DNA of 64,000 nt from Variovorax sp. UMC13 (lineage in GTDB: Bacteria; Pseudomonadota; Gammaproteobacteria; Burkholderiales; Burkholderiaceae_C), in assembly GCF_014170375.1 (NCBI RefSeq), contig NZ_LZZW01000032.1, positions 1-64,000 on the forward strand. Reading direction: 5' to 3'. This document shows, piece after piece, positions 26,143 through 37,360 of the stretch (positions are counted from its first letter, which is position 1; every line of letters starts with the position of its first letter). The translations under genes and the position numbers were made by a program. The notes under the pieces are model-generated. The model was not told the origin of the DNA, made no database searches, and saw only the letters and a list, made by a program, of their open reading frames with translations.

Positions 26143-26237
26143 TCGGCCTCGACGTGCTCTACGGCGCGGGCGGCCTGATCGCGGTGATCCTGTTCACCTA
26201 CCTGGTCTTCGCGCTGATCTGCGCGGAGGAGTTCTGA
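26139..26237 (+). CDS. kdpF: Potassium-transporting ATPase small subunit KdpF
   Basis: A 32-residue single-helix protein starting at GTG 26139. Its C-terminal part ([15 protein letters not shown]) closely follows the E. coli KdpF pattern of a hydrophobic helix ending YLVYALINAEAF. It stabilises the KdpABC complex. The GTG overlaps the stop of the 37-aa ORF, and kdpA starts 2 nt after its stop. Confidence 0.88.
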   Translation: MIGLDVLYGAGGLIAVILFTYLVFALICAEEF

Positions 26238-26239
26238 TC

Positions 26240-28042
26240 ATGACCTCCTCCGCCTGGGGCCTGCTGGCCCTTCTGCTGGTCGCGCTCGTCGTGCTGGGCT
26301 GGCCGCTGGGCCGCTTCACCGCGGCGCTGTGCGACGGCCGCCTGCCGCGCTGGATGCAGCGCATCGAGGCACCGCTCTACAAGCTGGCCGGCGTCGCGCC
26401 CGGCGAGTCCATGCACTGGCGCACCTATGCGCTGGCCTTGCTGGCCTTCAATGCGATCGGCGCCTTCGTCGTCTACGGCCTGCAGCGCCTGCAAGGCCTG
26501 CTGCCGCTCAACCCCGCAGGGATGGCGGCGATCTCGCCCGACTCCTCGTTCAACACGGCCGTGAGTTTCGTCACCAACACCAACTGGCAGGGCTACGGCG
26601 GTGAATCGACCATGAGCTATCTCACGCAGATGCTCGGCCTCACGGTGCAGAACTTCCTCTCGGCCGCGACCGGCATCGCGGTGGCCTTCGCGCTGGCGCG
26701 CGGCTTCGCGGCGCGCCGCACCGACGGCAAGGGCTTCGTGGGCAACTTCTGGACCGACGTGACGCGCATCACCACCTGGCTGCTGCTGCCGATCTCCTTC
26801 GTGCTGGCGCTGTTCTTCGCGGGCCAGGGCGTGATCCAGAACTTCGACGCCTACAAGACCGTGACCACGCTCGAGGCCACGGCCTACCAGGCGCCCAAGC
26901 TCGACGCGGCTGGCCAGCCGCTGCTCGACAAGGCCGGCGCGCCGGTGACGGAAGACGCCAGCACCACGACCCAGACGCTCGCCATGGGCCCGGTCGCGTC
27001 GCAGGAGGCGATCAAGATGCTAGGCACCAACGGGGGCGGCTTCTTCAACGCCAACTCGGCCCATCCCTACGAGAACCCGACCGCGCTCACGAACTTCGTG
27101 CAGATGCTGGCGATCCTGCTGATCCCCGTGGCGCTGTGCTTCGCCTTCGGCCGCGTGGTGGGCGACCTGCGCCAGGGCTGGGCCGTGCTGGCCGCGATGA
27201 CGGTGCTGTTCGTGATCGCCGTGATCGTGGTCATCCCGGCGGAGCAGGTGGGCAACCCGGTGCTGGTGCCGCTGGGCGTGGACCAGGTGCAGTCCGCGCT
27301 GCAGGCCGGCGGCAACATGGAAGGCAAGGAAACGCGCTTCGGCATCACCGCCTCGGCGCTGTTCGCGGCCGTCACCACCGCCGCCTCGTGCGGCGCGGTG
27401 AACGCCATGCACGACTCCTTCACGCCGCTGGGCGGCATGGTGCCGATCGTGCTGATGCAGCTGGGCGAAGTGGTCTTCGGCGGCGTGGGCAGCGGGCTCT
27501 ACGGCATGCTGATCTTCGCGATCCTCGCGGTGTTCATCGCCGGCCTGATGATCGGCCGCACGCCCGAGTACCTGGGCAAGAAGATCGAGGTGCACGAGAT
27601 GAAGCTGACCTCGATCGCGATCCTGGTCACGCCGATCCTGGTGCTGGCCGGCACCGCCGTCGCGGTGAGCCTGGGCGTGGGCAAGGCGGGCATCGCCAAC
27701 CCCGGCGCGCACGGCTTCTCCGAGATCCTCTATGCGCTGACCTCGGCCGCCAACAACAACGGCAGCGCCTTCGCGGGCCTGTCGGCCAACACGCCCTTCT
27801 ACAACGCGCTGCTGGCCATCGCGATGTGGTTCGGCCGCTTCGCGATGATCGTGCCGGTGCTGGCCATCGCCGGCGCGCTGGCCGCCAAGAAACGCCTGCC
27901 GGTCACGGCCGGCACCATGCCCACGCACGGACCGCTGTTCGTGGCGCTGCTGATCGGCACCGTGCTGCTGGTCGGCCTGCTCAACTACGTGCCCGCCCTC
28001 GCGCTGGGTCCGATGGTCGAGCACCTGATGCTCTGGAAGTGA
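26240..28042 (+). CDS. kdpA: Potassium-transporting ATPase potassium-binding subunit KdpA
   Basis: A 600-residue channel-like subunit with about ten membrane helices. Selectivity-filter-type segments are visible: [39 protein letters not shown], and a [21 protein letters not shown] loop, plus [13 protein letters not shown]. Length and order match KdpA. It forms the K+ pathway of the high-affinity Kdp pump. It is packed between kdpF and kdpB (10-nt gap). Confidence 0.97.
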   Translation: MTSSAWGLLALLLVALVVLGWPLGRFTAALCDGRLPRWMQRIEAPLYKLAGVAPGESMHWRTYALALLAFNAIGAFVVYGLQRLQGLLPLNPAGMAAISPDSSFNTAVSFVTNTNWQGYGGESTMSYLTQMLGLTVQNFLSAATGIAVAFALARGFAARRTDGKGFVGNFWTDVTRITTWLLLPISFVLALFFAGQGVIQNFDAYKTVTTLEATAYQAPKLDAAGQPLLDKAGAPVTEDASTTTQTLAMGPVASQEAIKMLGTNGGGFFNANSAHPYENPTALTNFVQMLAILLIPVALCFAFGRVVGDLRQGWAVLAAMTVLFVIAVIVVIPAEQVGNPVLVPLGVDQVQSALQAGGNMEGKETRFGITASALFAAVTTAASCGAVNAMHDSFTPLGGMVPIVLMQLGEVVFGGVGSGLYGMLIFAILAVFIAGLMIGRTPEYLGKKIEVHEMKLTSIAILVTPILVLAGTAVAVSLGVGKAGIANPGAHGFSEILYALTSAANNNGSAFAGLSANTPFYNALLAIAMWFGRFAMIVPVLAIAGALAAKKRLPVTAGTMPTHGPLFVALLIGTVLLVGLLNYVPALALGPMVEHLMLWK

Positions 28043-28052
28043 GGGTCGCACC

Positions 28053-30149
<2,097 letters not shown>

Positions 30150-30152
<3 letters not shown>

Positions 30153-30243
30153 CCCCCAGTCTGCGCGCACTTCGTGTCGCTCCGCCAACCCCCTTCCAGG
30201 GGGCAACACCAGCGGCCCGGCAGAGCCGGTTCCGCGGTGTTCC
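30150..30243 (+). repeat. Structured intergenic repeat, copy 2 (kdpB-kdpC spacer)
   Basis: Second copy of the 94-bp element at 10191-10284, in the same orientation relative to transcription. It begins at the kdpB stop codon itself. In the long hairpin AACACC pairs with GGTGTT, where copy 1 has AATACC with GGTATT, a compensated T-A to C-G change. The C5/G5 hairpin keeps its stem while the loop differs (TTCCA versus TCACC). Confidence 0.85.
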
Positions 30244-30266
30244 CCGTCTGAGACAGAAAGATCCTT

Positions 30267-30839
30267 ATGAAAACCATTCTTCGCCCAGCCCTCGTGCTCT
30301 TCGTCGCGCTCAGCGTGCTCACCGGCCTGCTCTATCCGCTGGCCGTGACCGGCGCCGCCCAGGTCGTGTTCCCCGACCAGGCCGCGGGCAGCCTGGTCGA
30401 GCGCGACGGCCAGGCCGTCGGCTCGCGGCTGATCGGACAGAACTTCAGCGACCCCAAGCACTTCTGGGGCCGCCCCTCGGCCACCGCGCCCATGCCCTAC
30501 AACGCCACCGCCTCGGGCGGCTCCAACCAGGGCCCGCTGAACCCGGCGCTGGTCGATGCGGTCAAGGGCCGCGTCGAGGCGCTGCGCGCGGCCGACCCGG
30601 GCAACACCGCATCGGTGCCGGTCGACCTGGTGACCGCTTCCGCCAGTGGCCTCGACCCCGAGATCAGCCCCGCGGCCGCGCTCTACCAGGTGCCGCGCAT
30701 CGCGCGCCTGCGCCAGCTGCCGCTCGACCAGGTGACGGCGCTGGTGCATCGCCAGACCGAGGCGCCGCTGGCCGGCTTCCTGGGCGAGCCGCGGGTCAAT
30801 GTGCTGGCGCTGAACCTGGCGCTCGACGCGATGAAGTAA
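30267..30839 (+). CDS. kdpC: Potassium-transporting ATPase subunit KdpC
   Basis: A 190-residue subunit with one N-terminal membrane helix ([21 protein letters not shown]) and the KdpC hallmarks [32 protein letters not shown] and [14 protein letters not shown]. It stabilises and modulates KdpAB. AGAAAG lies 6 nt before its ATG. kdpD starts 9 nt after its stop. Confidence 0.96.
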   Translation: MKTILRPALVLFVALSVLTGLLYPLAVTGAAQVVFPDQAAGSLVERDGQAVGSRLIGQNFSDPKHFWGRPSATAPMPYNATASGGSNQGPLNPALVDAVKGRVEALRAADPGNTASVPVDLVTASASGLDPEISPAAALYQVPRIARLRQLPLDQVTALVHRQTEAPLAGFLGEPRVNVLALNLALDAMK

Positions 30840-30848
30840 AACCCCGGC

Positions 30849-33626
30849 ATGGACGCTTCCCGCCCGGACCCCGACGCGCTGCTCGCGCAGATGCGCAGCG
30901 ACGAAGCCCGCGCCCGCCGCGGGCGGCTGCGCATCTACTTCGGCGCCACCGCGGGCGTCGGCAAGACCTGGGCCATGCTTTCGGCCTCGCAGCGCGAGCG
31001 CGCCGCGGGCCGCGAGGTGCTGATCGGCGTGGTCGAGACCCACGGGCGCAGCGAAACGGCCGCGCTGCTCGACGGCCTCGAGCGGCTGCCGCTGCGCGAC
31101 GTCGACTACCGCGGCCGCACGCTGGCCGAGTTCGATCTCGATGCCGCGCTGGCGCGCAAGCCCGCGGTGCTGCTGGTCGACGAACTCGCGCATTCCAACG
31201 CGCCGGGCTCGCGCCATGCCAAGCGCTGGCAGGACGTGCAGGAGCTGCTGGCCGCCGGCATCGAGGTCTGGTCGGCGCTCAACGTGCAGCACCTCGAGAG
31301 CCTCAACGGCACGGTCGGCACCATCACCGGCGTGCGGGTGCACGAGACCGTGCCCGACAGCGTGCTCGACGAGGCCGACGAGGTGGTGCTGGTCGACGTC
31401 ACGCCCGACGAGCTCACGGCGCGACTGGCGGCCGGCAAGGTCTACCTGCCGCAGCAGGCCGAGCGCGCCAAGCAGAACTTCTTCCGCAAGGGCAACCTGA
31501 TTGCGCTGCGCGAGATCGCCCTGCGCCGCACCGCCGAGCATGTGGAAGACGATGTGCGCGGCTGGCGGGTCGAGCAGTCCGGCCCGGGCCGCAAGGGCAA
31601 CGGCCTGCAGGCCTGGAACACCTCGGGCGCGATCCTGGCCTGCGTCGGCCCGCACGAGGGCGCGGCGCAGACGGTGCGCAGCGCCGCGCGGCTGGCCGGC
31701 CAGCTCAGCGTGCGCTGGTACGCCGCCTACGTCGAGACGCCGGCGCTGCAGCGGCTGCCCGCCGCGCAGCGCGACCGCGTGCTGGCGGTGCTCAAGCTGG
31801 CCGAGGAACTGGGCGCGGTGACCGCGGTGCTGACCGGCGACAACGTGGCGCAGGCGCTGGCCGCACAGGCGCAGCGGCTCAACTGCGCCACGCTGGTGGT
31901 GGGACGCGCCGAGCCGGCCACCGGCTGGCGGCGCTGGTGGCCGTCGCCCTCGCTGGCGCGCGAGCTGGCGCGCCGCGGGCCCACGCTCGACATCGTCGAG
32001 ACGGCCCGTGCCGACAGCGCACGCCGCCTGCCGCGCACGCCGCTGGGCGCGGCGCGCGAGCTGGCGAACGGCGACGAGCGCTCCGACGACGATGCCGACC
32101 GGCCGCATGCACGCTGGCCCGGCTATGTCTGGGCCGCGGCGATGGGCATCGCCGTCACGCTGGTCGCGACGCCGCTGTCGGGCGTGCTCGAGCAGGTCAA
32201 CATCGTGATGCTGTTCCTGCTCGGCGTGGTGGGCATCGCGATGCGCTTCGGCCGCGGGCCGGCGGCGCTGGCCGCGATGCTCAACGTCGCGGCCTTCGAT
32301 TTCTTCTTCGTCTCGCCGCGGCTGTCGTTCGCGATCGGCGACGTGCAGTACGTCGTGACCTTCGCCGTGATGCTGGGCGTGGGCCTGCTGGTGGGCCAGC
32401 TCACCGCGGGCCTGCGCTTCGCGGCCAGCGTGTCGACCAGCCGCGAGCGCCGCGCGCAGTCGCTGTTCGAGCTCACGCGCGAGCTCTCGGCCGCGCTGCA
32501 GAGCGAGCAGGTGGTGGCGCTCGGCGCGGCGGCGGTGCAGGGCCATTTCGGCGGCCAGGCGCTGGTGCTGGTGACCGATGCGGCGGACCGGCTGCAGCTG
32601 CCCGACCACCCGCCACCGGGCTTCGATGCCAGCGTGGCCGACTGGGCCTTCCGCCAGGGCCAGCCGGCCGGCCTGGCGACCGCCACGCTGGCCGCGCAAC
32701 CCTGGCACTACGTGCCGCTCAAGGCGCCCATGCGGGTGCGCGGCGTGCTGGCGCTCGAGCCCGCGCAGCCGCGCTGGCTGCTGATCCCCGAGCAGGCGCA
32801 GCAGCTCGACACGCTGGCGCGCCAGATCGCCATCGCGCTGGAGCGCGTGCACTACGTCGAGGTCGCGCAGCAGGCGGTGGTCGAGATGGAGTCGGAGCGG
32901 CTGCGCAACACGCTGCTGGCCGCCATCTCGCACGACGTGCGCACGCCGCTGACCGCGCTCATCGGCCTGGCCGAGTCGCTGCAGACCGCCGACGCCGACA
33001 CGCGCCAGCAGGCCACGCAGGCGATCGTCGGGCAGGCGCATGCGCTCAACGCGCTGGTCAACAACCTGCTCGACATGGCGCGGCTCGAAAGCGGCATCGC
33101 GGGCGGCGCGGTCAACCTGCGGCGCGACTGGCAGTCGGTGGAGGAGGTGGTGGGCTCGGCCATCCGCGCGGCCGCCTCGGCGCTGGGCGGGCGTGCCGTG
33201 CAGACCGCGCTGCCGCCCGAGCTGCCGCTGGTCGAGTTCGACGCGGTGCTGATGGAGCGCGTGCTGGTCAACCTGCTGGAGAACGCGGCCAAGTACGGCG
33301 CGCCGCCGATCGTGGTCGGCGCGCGCGCCGAGGCCCGCAGCCTGGTGCTCAGCGTGCGCGACCACGGCGCTGGCCTGCCGCTGGCGCTGCGCGGCCGCGA
33401 GCACCTGCTGTTCGACAAGTTCACCCGCGGCCAGGCCGAATCGGCTACCCCGGGCGTGGGCCTGGGCCTGGCCATCTGCAAGGCCATCGTCTCCGCGCAC
33501 GGCGGCGAGATCGCCGCGGCCAACGCGTCGGGCGGCGGCGCAGAATTCACCGTCACGCTGCCGCGCCGCGCGCCGCCAGACGTGCCGGACGCGCCGGTCG
33601 CGTCCGAAGATCCCTTTCCTGCCTGA
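30849..33626 (+). CDS. kdpD: Osmosensitive K+ channel sensor histidine kinase KdpD
   Basis: A 925-residue kinase with full KdpD layout: N-terminal KdpD domain with Walker A GATAGVGKT at 32-40 and LLVDELAHSNAPGSRH, a USP-like domain (about 250-380), four closely spaced membrane helices (about 425-520), GAF-like region, H box SHDVRTPL with His695, N box NLLENAAKYG and G box GVGLGLAICKAI. It senses low K+/high ionic strength and phosphorylates KdpE. It overlaps neither neighbour but is spaced by 8-9 nt, so it belongs to the kdpFABCDE transcript. Confidence 0.96.
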   Translation: MDASRPDPDALLAQMRSDEARARRGRLRIYFGATAGVGKTWAMLSASQRERAAGREVLIGVVETHGRSETAALLDGLERLPLRDVDYRGRTLAEFDLDAALARKPAVLLVDELAHSNAPGSRHAKRWQDVQELLAAGIEVWSALNVQHLESLNGTVGTITGVRVHETVPDSVLDEADEVVLVDVTPDELTARLAAGKVYLPQQAERAKQNFFRKGNLIALREIALRRTAEHVEDDVRGWRVEQSGPGRKGNGLQAWNTSGAILACVGPHEGAAQTVRSAARLAGQLSVRWYAAYVETPALQRLPAAQRDRVLAVLKLAEELGAVTAVLTGDNVAQALAAQAQRLNCATLVVGRAEPATGWRRWWPSPSLARELARRGPTLDIVETARADSARRLPRTPLGAARELANGDERSDDDADRPHARWPGYVWAAAMGIAVTLVATPLSGVLEQVNIVMLFLLGVVGIAMRFGRGPAALAAMLNVAAFDFFFVSPRLSFAIGDVQYVVTFAVMLGVGLLVGQLTAGLRFAASVSTSRERRAQSLFELTRELSAALQSEQVVALGAAAVQGHFGGQALVLVTDAADRLQLPDHPPPGFDASVADWAFRQGQPAGLATATLAAQPWHYVPLKAPMRVRGVLALEPAQPRWLLIPEQAQQLDTLARQIAIALERVHYVEVAQQAVVEMESERLRNTLLAAISHDVRTPLTALIGLAESLQTADADTRQQATQAIVGQAHALNALVNNLLDMARLESGIAGGAVNLRRDWQSVEEVVGSAIRAAASALGGRAVQTALPPELPLVEFDAVLMERVLVNLLENAAKYGAPPIVVGARAEARSLVLSVRDHGAGLPLALRGREHLLFDKFTRGQAESATPGVGLGLAICKAIVSAHGGEIAAANASGGGAEFTVTLPRRAPPDVPDAPVASEDPFPA

Positions 33627-33634
33627 GCCCTGCC

Positions 33635-34339
33635 ATGCCTTCACCCATCGCCATCGTGATCGAGGACGAACCCCAGATCCGCCGTTTCGTGCGCGGCGCG
33701 CTCGAGGCCGAAGGCTGGCAGGTGCACGAGGTCGGCAGCCTGCGCGACGGCCTGGCGGCCGCCGGCACGCGCCAGCCCGACTTGGTGGTGCTGGACCTCG
33801 GGCTGCCCGACGGCGACGGGCTCTCGCTGATCCGCGACGTGCGCGGCTGGTCGGCGGTGCCGATCATCGTGCTGTCGGCGCGCGTCGACGAGGCTGACAA
33901 GATTGCGGCCCTCGATGCCGGCGCCGACGACTACCTGACCAAGCCCTTCGGCACCGGCGAGCTGCTGGCGCGCGTGCGGGCCAACCTGCGGCGCCCGCGT
34001 GCCGCGGCGGGCAGCACCGCCACCACCGAGGTCGGCGAGCCGGTGTTCCGCTTCGGCGAAATCGAGGTCGATCGCGCCGCGCGGCTGGTGCGCCGCGCGG
34101 GCGCCGAGGTGCACCTCACGCCCACCGAGTACCGGCTGCTGGGCGTGCTGGTGTCCAACGCCGGCCGCGTGCTCACCCAGCGGCAGCTGCTGCGCGAGGT
34201 CTGGGGGCCGTCGCATGCCGAGCAGAGCCACTACCTGCGCATCTACATGGGCCACCTGCGGCAGAAGCTCGAGGCCGATCCGGCGCAGCCGCGGCATCTG
34301 CTGACGGAGACGGCGGTGGGGTACCGGCTGGTGGTCTGA
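33635..34339 (+). CDS. kdpE: DNA-binding response regulator KdpE
   Basis: A 234-residue OmpR-type regulator: receiver with acidic pair EDE at 10-12, phospho-acceptor Asp54 in LDLGLPDGDG, Lys in LTKPF, and a winged-helix domain (TPTEYRLLGVLVSNAGRVLT ... HYLRIYMGHLRQKLE). The start at 33635 begins MPSPIAIVIEDEPQ; a much longer open frame through kdpBCD is only antisense-free overlap and not coding. It should activate kdp from the TTTACGC repeats at 25932-25981. Confidence 0.95.
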   Translation: MPSPIAIVIEDEPQIRRFVRGALEAEGWQVHEVGSLRDGLAAAGTRQPDLVVLDLGLPDGDGLSLIRDVRGWSAVPIIVLSARVDEADKIAALDAGADDYLTKPFGTGELLARVRANLRRPRAAAGSTATTEVGEPVFRFGEIEVDRAARLVRRAGAEVHLTPTEYRLLGVLVSNAGRVLTQRQLLREVWGPSHAEQSHYLRIYMGHLRQKLEADPAQPRHLLTETAVGYRLVV

Positions 34340-34447
34340 GGCCGCGAGGCGGGGTTTTCGCCGCAGTAGCGGGCACTTTGTCACGGTTTGCGTGCGCAAA
34401 GCCGGCTTGGGATGCATCCGCTGCCAAGGGTCGCGCGTAGAGAACGC

Positions 34448-35005
34448 ATGAACCCCCTGTCGAAACCCCTCTCCCTGCTGCGGGCCGTCACGCCGTGGCC
34501 CCGCGCCGTGAAGGCGCTCGACATCCGGCCGGCGGTGCGCCACGCGCTGGCGACGGGCGGGCTGCAGGAGGCGGTGCGCCTCCTCAACACCCGCGTGCCG
34601 CACCGCTACACGGCCATCCACCGCCTCGTGATCGACCAGATGGCCAGCCTCGCGATCCACGACCTCGAAGGCGGCGACGTGCGGGCGCTGCAGGTGCCCG
34701 TGGACCGGGGGCACAGCTTCTGCCAGTACGCGATCGCGGCCGGCTGCTTCGTCACCGAGAACTCGGCCGTCGATCCGCGGCTCGACGGCCATGCGGCGCA
34801 GGGGCGGATCGCGGCCTACCACGGCGTGGCGCTGGTCGACGACACCGGCCGCGCGTTCGGCGCGCTGTGCCATTTCGACCTGACGCCGCGCTTCCTGAGC
34901 GCCGCGGCCTTCGCGGAGATGGGGCAGGCCGCCATCGAGATCGCGGCCTACCTTGCGCGGCCCGGCGCCGCGCGGGTGCAGGCCGAGCTGTTCGAGGCCT
35001 GCTGA
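34448..35005 (+). CDS. GAF domain protein
   Basis: A 185-residue cytoplasmic protein. After a 35-residue N terminus, residues about 45-180 form a single GAF domain with the pattern seen in signalling proteins: GHSFCQYAIAAGCFVTENSAVDPRL and YHGVALVDDTGRAFGALCHFD. There is no output domain. It lies 108 nt after kdpE on the same strand but with its own spacing. The start at 34448 (MNPLSK) lacks a strong ribosome site; an in-frame start at 34388 is possible. Ligand and role are unknown. Confidence 0.72.
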   Translation: MNPLSKPLSLLRAVTPWPRAVKALDIRPAVRHALATGGLQEAVRLLNTRVPHRYTAIHRLVIDQMASLAIHDLEGGDVRALQVPVDRGHSFCQYAIAAGCFVTENSAVDPRLDGHAAQGRIAAYHGVALVDDTGRAFGALCHFDLTPRFLSAAAFAEMGQAAIEIAAYLARPGAARVQAELFEAC

Positions 35006-35021
35006 GCGGAAGCGGCGGGCC

Positions 35022-36200
35022 TCAGGGCGCGGCCTCGGCGCCGCGGCCGGCCACCGCGGCCGGCGGCACGCTGCGCGTGACCACTTCGGGTTCGGCGCTG
35101 CGCCGGCCCCGGTCATCCGGCGTCGGCCGGGCGGCGGTCGGCGCGATGTAGACGGTCCGGCTCGGGAAGGCGAACTGCACGCCCAGCCTGGCGAAGGCGC
35201 GCATCATCTCCAGGTTGAGCCGCTGCTGCTCGTCCATGTAGAGCCCGTAGTTGGGCGTGGTGACGAAATAGACCACCTCGAAGGTCAGCGCGCTCTCGCC
35301 GAAGGACTGGAAATGCACGCGGTCCAGCCGCAGCGCCTCGCGCGCCTCGATCAGCTGGCGGACGCTGCGTTGCACGGCCTCGATCTGCTCCGGCGTGGTG
35401 TCGTAGCTGAGGCCGAAGTTGAAGGCGATGCGCCGCTCCTGCATGCGGCGGTAGTTCTTCACCACCTGCTTGAGCAGGTCGGTGTTGCTGATCACGATCT
35501 CCTCGCCGCTGGTGCTGCGCAGGCGCGTGGTCTTCAGGCCGATGTGCTGCACCGTGCCCGAGATGCTGCCGACCCCGATCGCGTCGCCCACCTCGAAGGG
35601 CTTGTCGACCGCGATCGAGAGCGAGGCGAACAGGTCGCCCAGGATGTTCTGCACCGCCAGCGCGATGGCGATGCCGCCGACCCCCAGGCTGGCGACGAAG
35701 GCCGTGATGTTGACGCCCAGGTTCGACAGGATGGCCAGCAGCACGATCACCCACAGCACCGTGCGCAGGGCCCAGGACATCAGGGTCGAGGAGGCGCTGA
35801 CCTGGGTCATGCCGGCCGATGTGTGGCGGCTCACGTAGCGGCGCAGCGCGATGCCGATGGCCTTGTTGAACCACAGCCCGAACTGCAGCGCCAGCGTGAG
35901 GAACCACAGCTGGCTCACGCGGGTGCCCCAGCGCCCGCCCAGGTCCAGCATGCCCACGCCGATCAGCACCGCGGTGAGCACCAGGAACACGCGGTTGGTG
36001 TCGCCCAGCACCTCCACCAGCGTGTCGTCCACGTGGTTGTCGGTCCGCTCGGCGATCGCCTTCATGCGGCTGACGGCATAGCGCAGTGCCAGGCTCATCA
36101 CCAGGTAGGCGATCAGGGCTACCGCGATGCCCAGGGCCCAGTTCTGGACGGAAATGCCCCCGATCAGGAGCTCGCGAAAGGGTTCGGTCAGTGCGTTCAT
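35022..36200 (-). CDS. MscS-family mechanosensitive ion channel
   Basis: A 392-residue small-conductance-type channel. Four N-terminal hydrophobic segments precede the pore helix and beta domain, shown by ITAFVASLGVGGIAIALAVQNILGDLFASLSIAVDKPFEVGDAI, then HIGLKTTRLRSTSGEEIVISNTDLL. It opens on membrane tension to release solutes after hypo-osmotic shock. ATG 36200 is chosen over TTG 36227. The C-terminal tail after residue 350 is Pro/Arg-rich and variable. Confidence 0.92.
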   Translation of the reverse strand: MNALTEPFRELLIGGISVQNWALGIAVALIAYLVMSLALRYAVSRMKAIAERTDNHVDDTLVEVLGDTNRVFLVLTAVLIGVGMLDLGGRWGTRVSQLWFLTLALQFGLWFNKAIGIALRRYVSRHTSAGMTQVSASSTLMSWALRTVLWVIVLLAILSNLGVNITAFVASLGVGGIAIALAVQNILGDLFASLSIAVDKPFEVGDAIGVGSISGTVQHIGLKTTRLRSTSGEEIVISNTDLLKQVVKNYRRMQERRIAFNFGLSYDTTPEQIEAVQRSVRQLIEAREALRLDRVHFQSFGESALTFEVVYFVTTPNYGLYMDEQQRLNLEMMRAFARLGVQFAFPSRTVYIAPTAARPTPDDRGRRSAEPEVVTRSVPPAAVAGRGAEAAP

Positions 36201-36389
36201 GGAGGGAGGCGGCAGGCCCGCCGGCAACTAAACAAGCGCGCCAGGCTCGCAGAGATGCACCACCGCGCGCGTAGGCCTGTCCCGACCCGGCGTGTGGGCG
36301 CGTGGTCCTTGATGGGCCCGCGCGGCCGGCCGCCGCGGCGCACGGCCGTGCCACGACCGACGCCGGCGGAGGTCTGGTCCGGACCGGCC

Positions 36390-36803
36390 TCAGGCCCACC
36401 AGCGCGCGTCGGGCTTGCCCACGCGCAGCGCGCCGGCCCCGATCACCGCGATGGTCAGCGCGTTCAGCAAAAAGAAGGCCTGCAGTTCGAGCGACCAGCC
36501 GCCCATCTTCGACAGCGAGAAGAACTGGCCGGTGTGCACCAGCAGCAGCGCGACCAGCATGTTGAAGGCGATCACCAGCGCGGCCGGCCGGGCGAACAGG
36601 CCCAGCAGCACCAGCAGCGGTGCGACGAACTCGCCCAGGTACACGCCGTAGGCCAGCCAGTCGGGCAGCCCGGCGGCACCGACCATGCGGTGGATGCCGT
36701 CGGCGCCCTGTAAGACCTTCGACAGGCCGTGGAACAGCAGCAGCCCGCCGAGCGTGATGCGCAGCAGCAGCTTGCCGAGATCGTCGTTGCGTGTGGCGGT
36801 CAT
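36390..36803 (-). CDS. DoxX family membrane protein
   Basis: A 137-residue protein with four membrane helices. It matches DoxX-type proteins: LLLRITLGGLLLFHGLSKVL near the start, then YLGEFVAPLLVLLGLFARPAA and a final hydrophobic helix. The family is linked to quinone/thiol redox or oxidative stress, with no firm activity. The upstream DUF4148 gene ends 6 nt before its start, so the two are probably co-transcribed. The 189-nt stretch between its stop and the MscS start holds nothing I recognise. Confidence 0.87.
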   Translation of the reverse strand: MTATRNDDLGKLLLRITLGGLLLFHGLSKVLQGADGIHRMVGAAGLPDWLAYGVYLGEFVAPLLVLLGLFARPAALVIAFNMLVALLLVHTGQFFSLSKMGGWSLELQAFFLLNALTIAVIGAGALRVGKPDARWWA

Positions 36804-36809
36804 CGGGGC

Positions 36810-37259
36810 TTACTGCGCGTTGACCGAAGGCGTGCCGGCGACGGCGTTGGCGCCACCCTGGACGCGCTGGACTTCGGCGGTGTAGACATCGCTGCCGCGG
36901 GCGCGCGTGTAGGCGGCCAGCTGCTGGGCGTAGCGCGGGCTGGCGCTGTCGGTGGTGTTGGCGATCGAGGCGCCCTCGAGGCCGGCGCGGCGCCACAGGT
37001 TCAGGTCGGCCACGACTTCGGCTCGGCTCAGCGTGCCGGCCGGGGTGCCGGCCGAGGCCAGCGAACCGACCCATTGTTCGGCCGGGGCGCTGGGGGCGCG
37101 GGCGCTGCGCTGCAGCTCGGCCACGACGTCGGCGCGCTTCACGACGCCGGTGGTGGCGATCGGTGCGCCCACCCATTGTTCGGCCGGGACGGTCTGGGCG
37201 GAGGCGGCGCCCACCGTGGCGACCAGGGCGGCGAGGGCGAGGATGTGCTTGGCTTGCAT
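36810..37259 (-). CDS. Exported DUF4148-like protein with a duplicated motif
   Basis: A 149-residue protein with signal peptide MQAKHILALAALVATVGAASAQ. The mature part contains the same unit twice: PAEQWVGAPIATTGVVKRAD then PAEQWVGSLASAGTPAGTLS, each followed by a V(V)AELQR/VVADLNLW helix as in DUF4148 proteins. These small periplasmic proteins are abundant in Burkholderiales and of unknown function. CAGGAGTCTCCTC lies before the ATG. It leads the doxX gene. Confidence 0.8.
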   Translation of the reverse strand: MQAKHILALAALVATVGAASAQTVPAEQWVGAPIATTGVVKRADVVAELQRSARAPSAPAEQWVGSLASAGTPAGTLSRAEVVADLNLWRRAGLEGASIANTTDSASPRYAQQLAAYTRARGSDVYTAEVQRVQGGANAVAGTPSVNAQ

Positions 37260-37360
37260 GAGGAGACTCCTGTTCGTGTCACCGCAGGGAACAGCAGTGA
37301 CGAGGCCCTCAGTCTCTTCGCCGGCGCCGGATCGCGATGTGCGCCAGCGCACAGCTTTGC

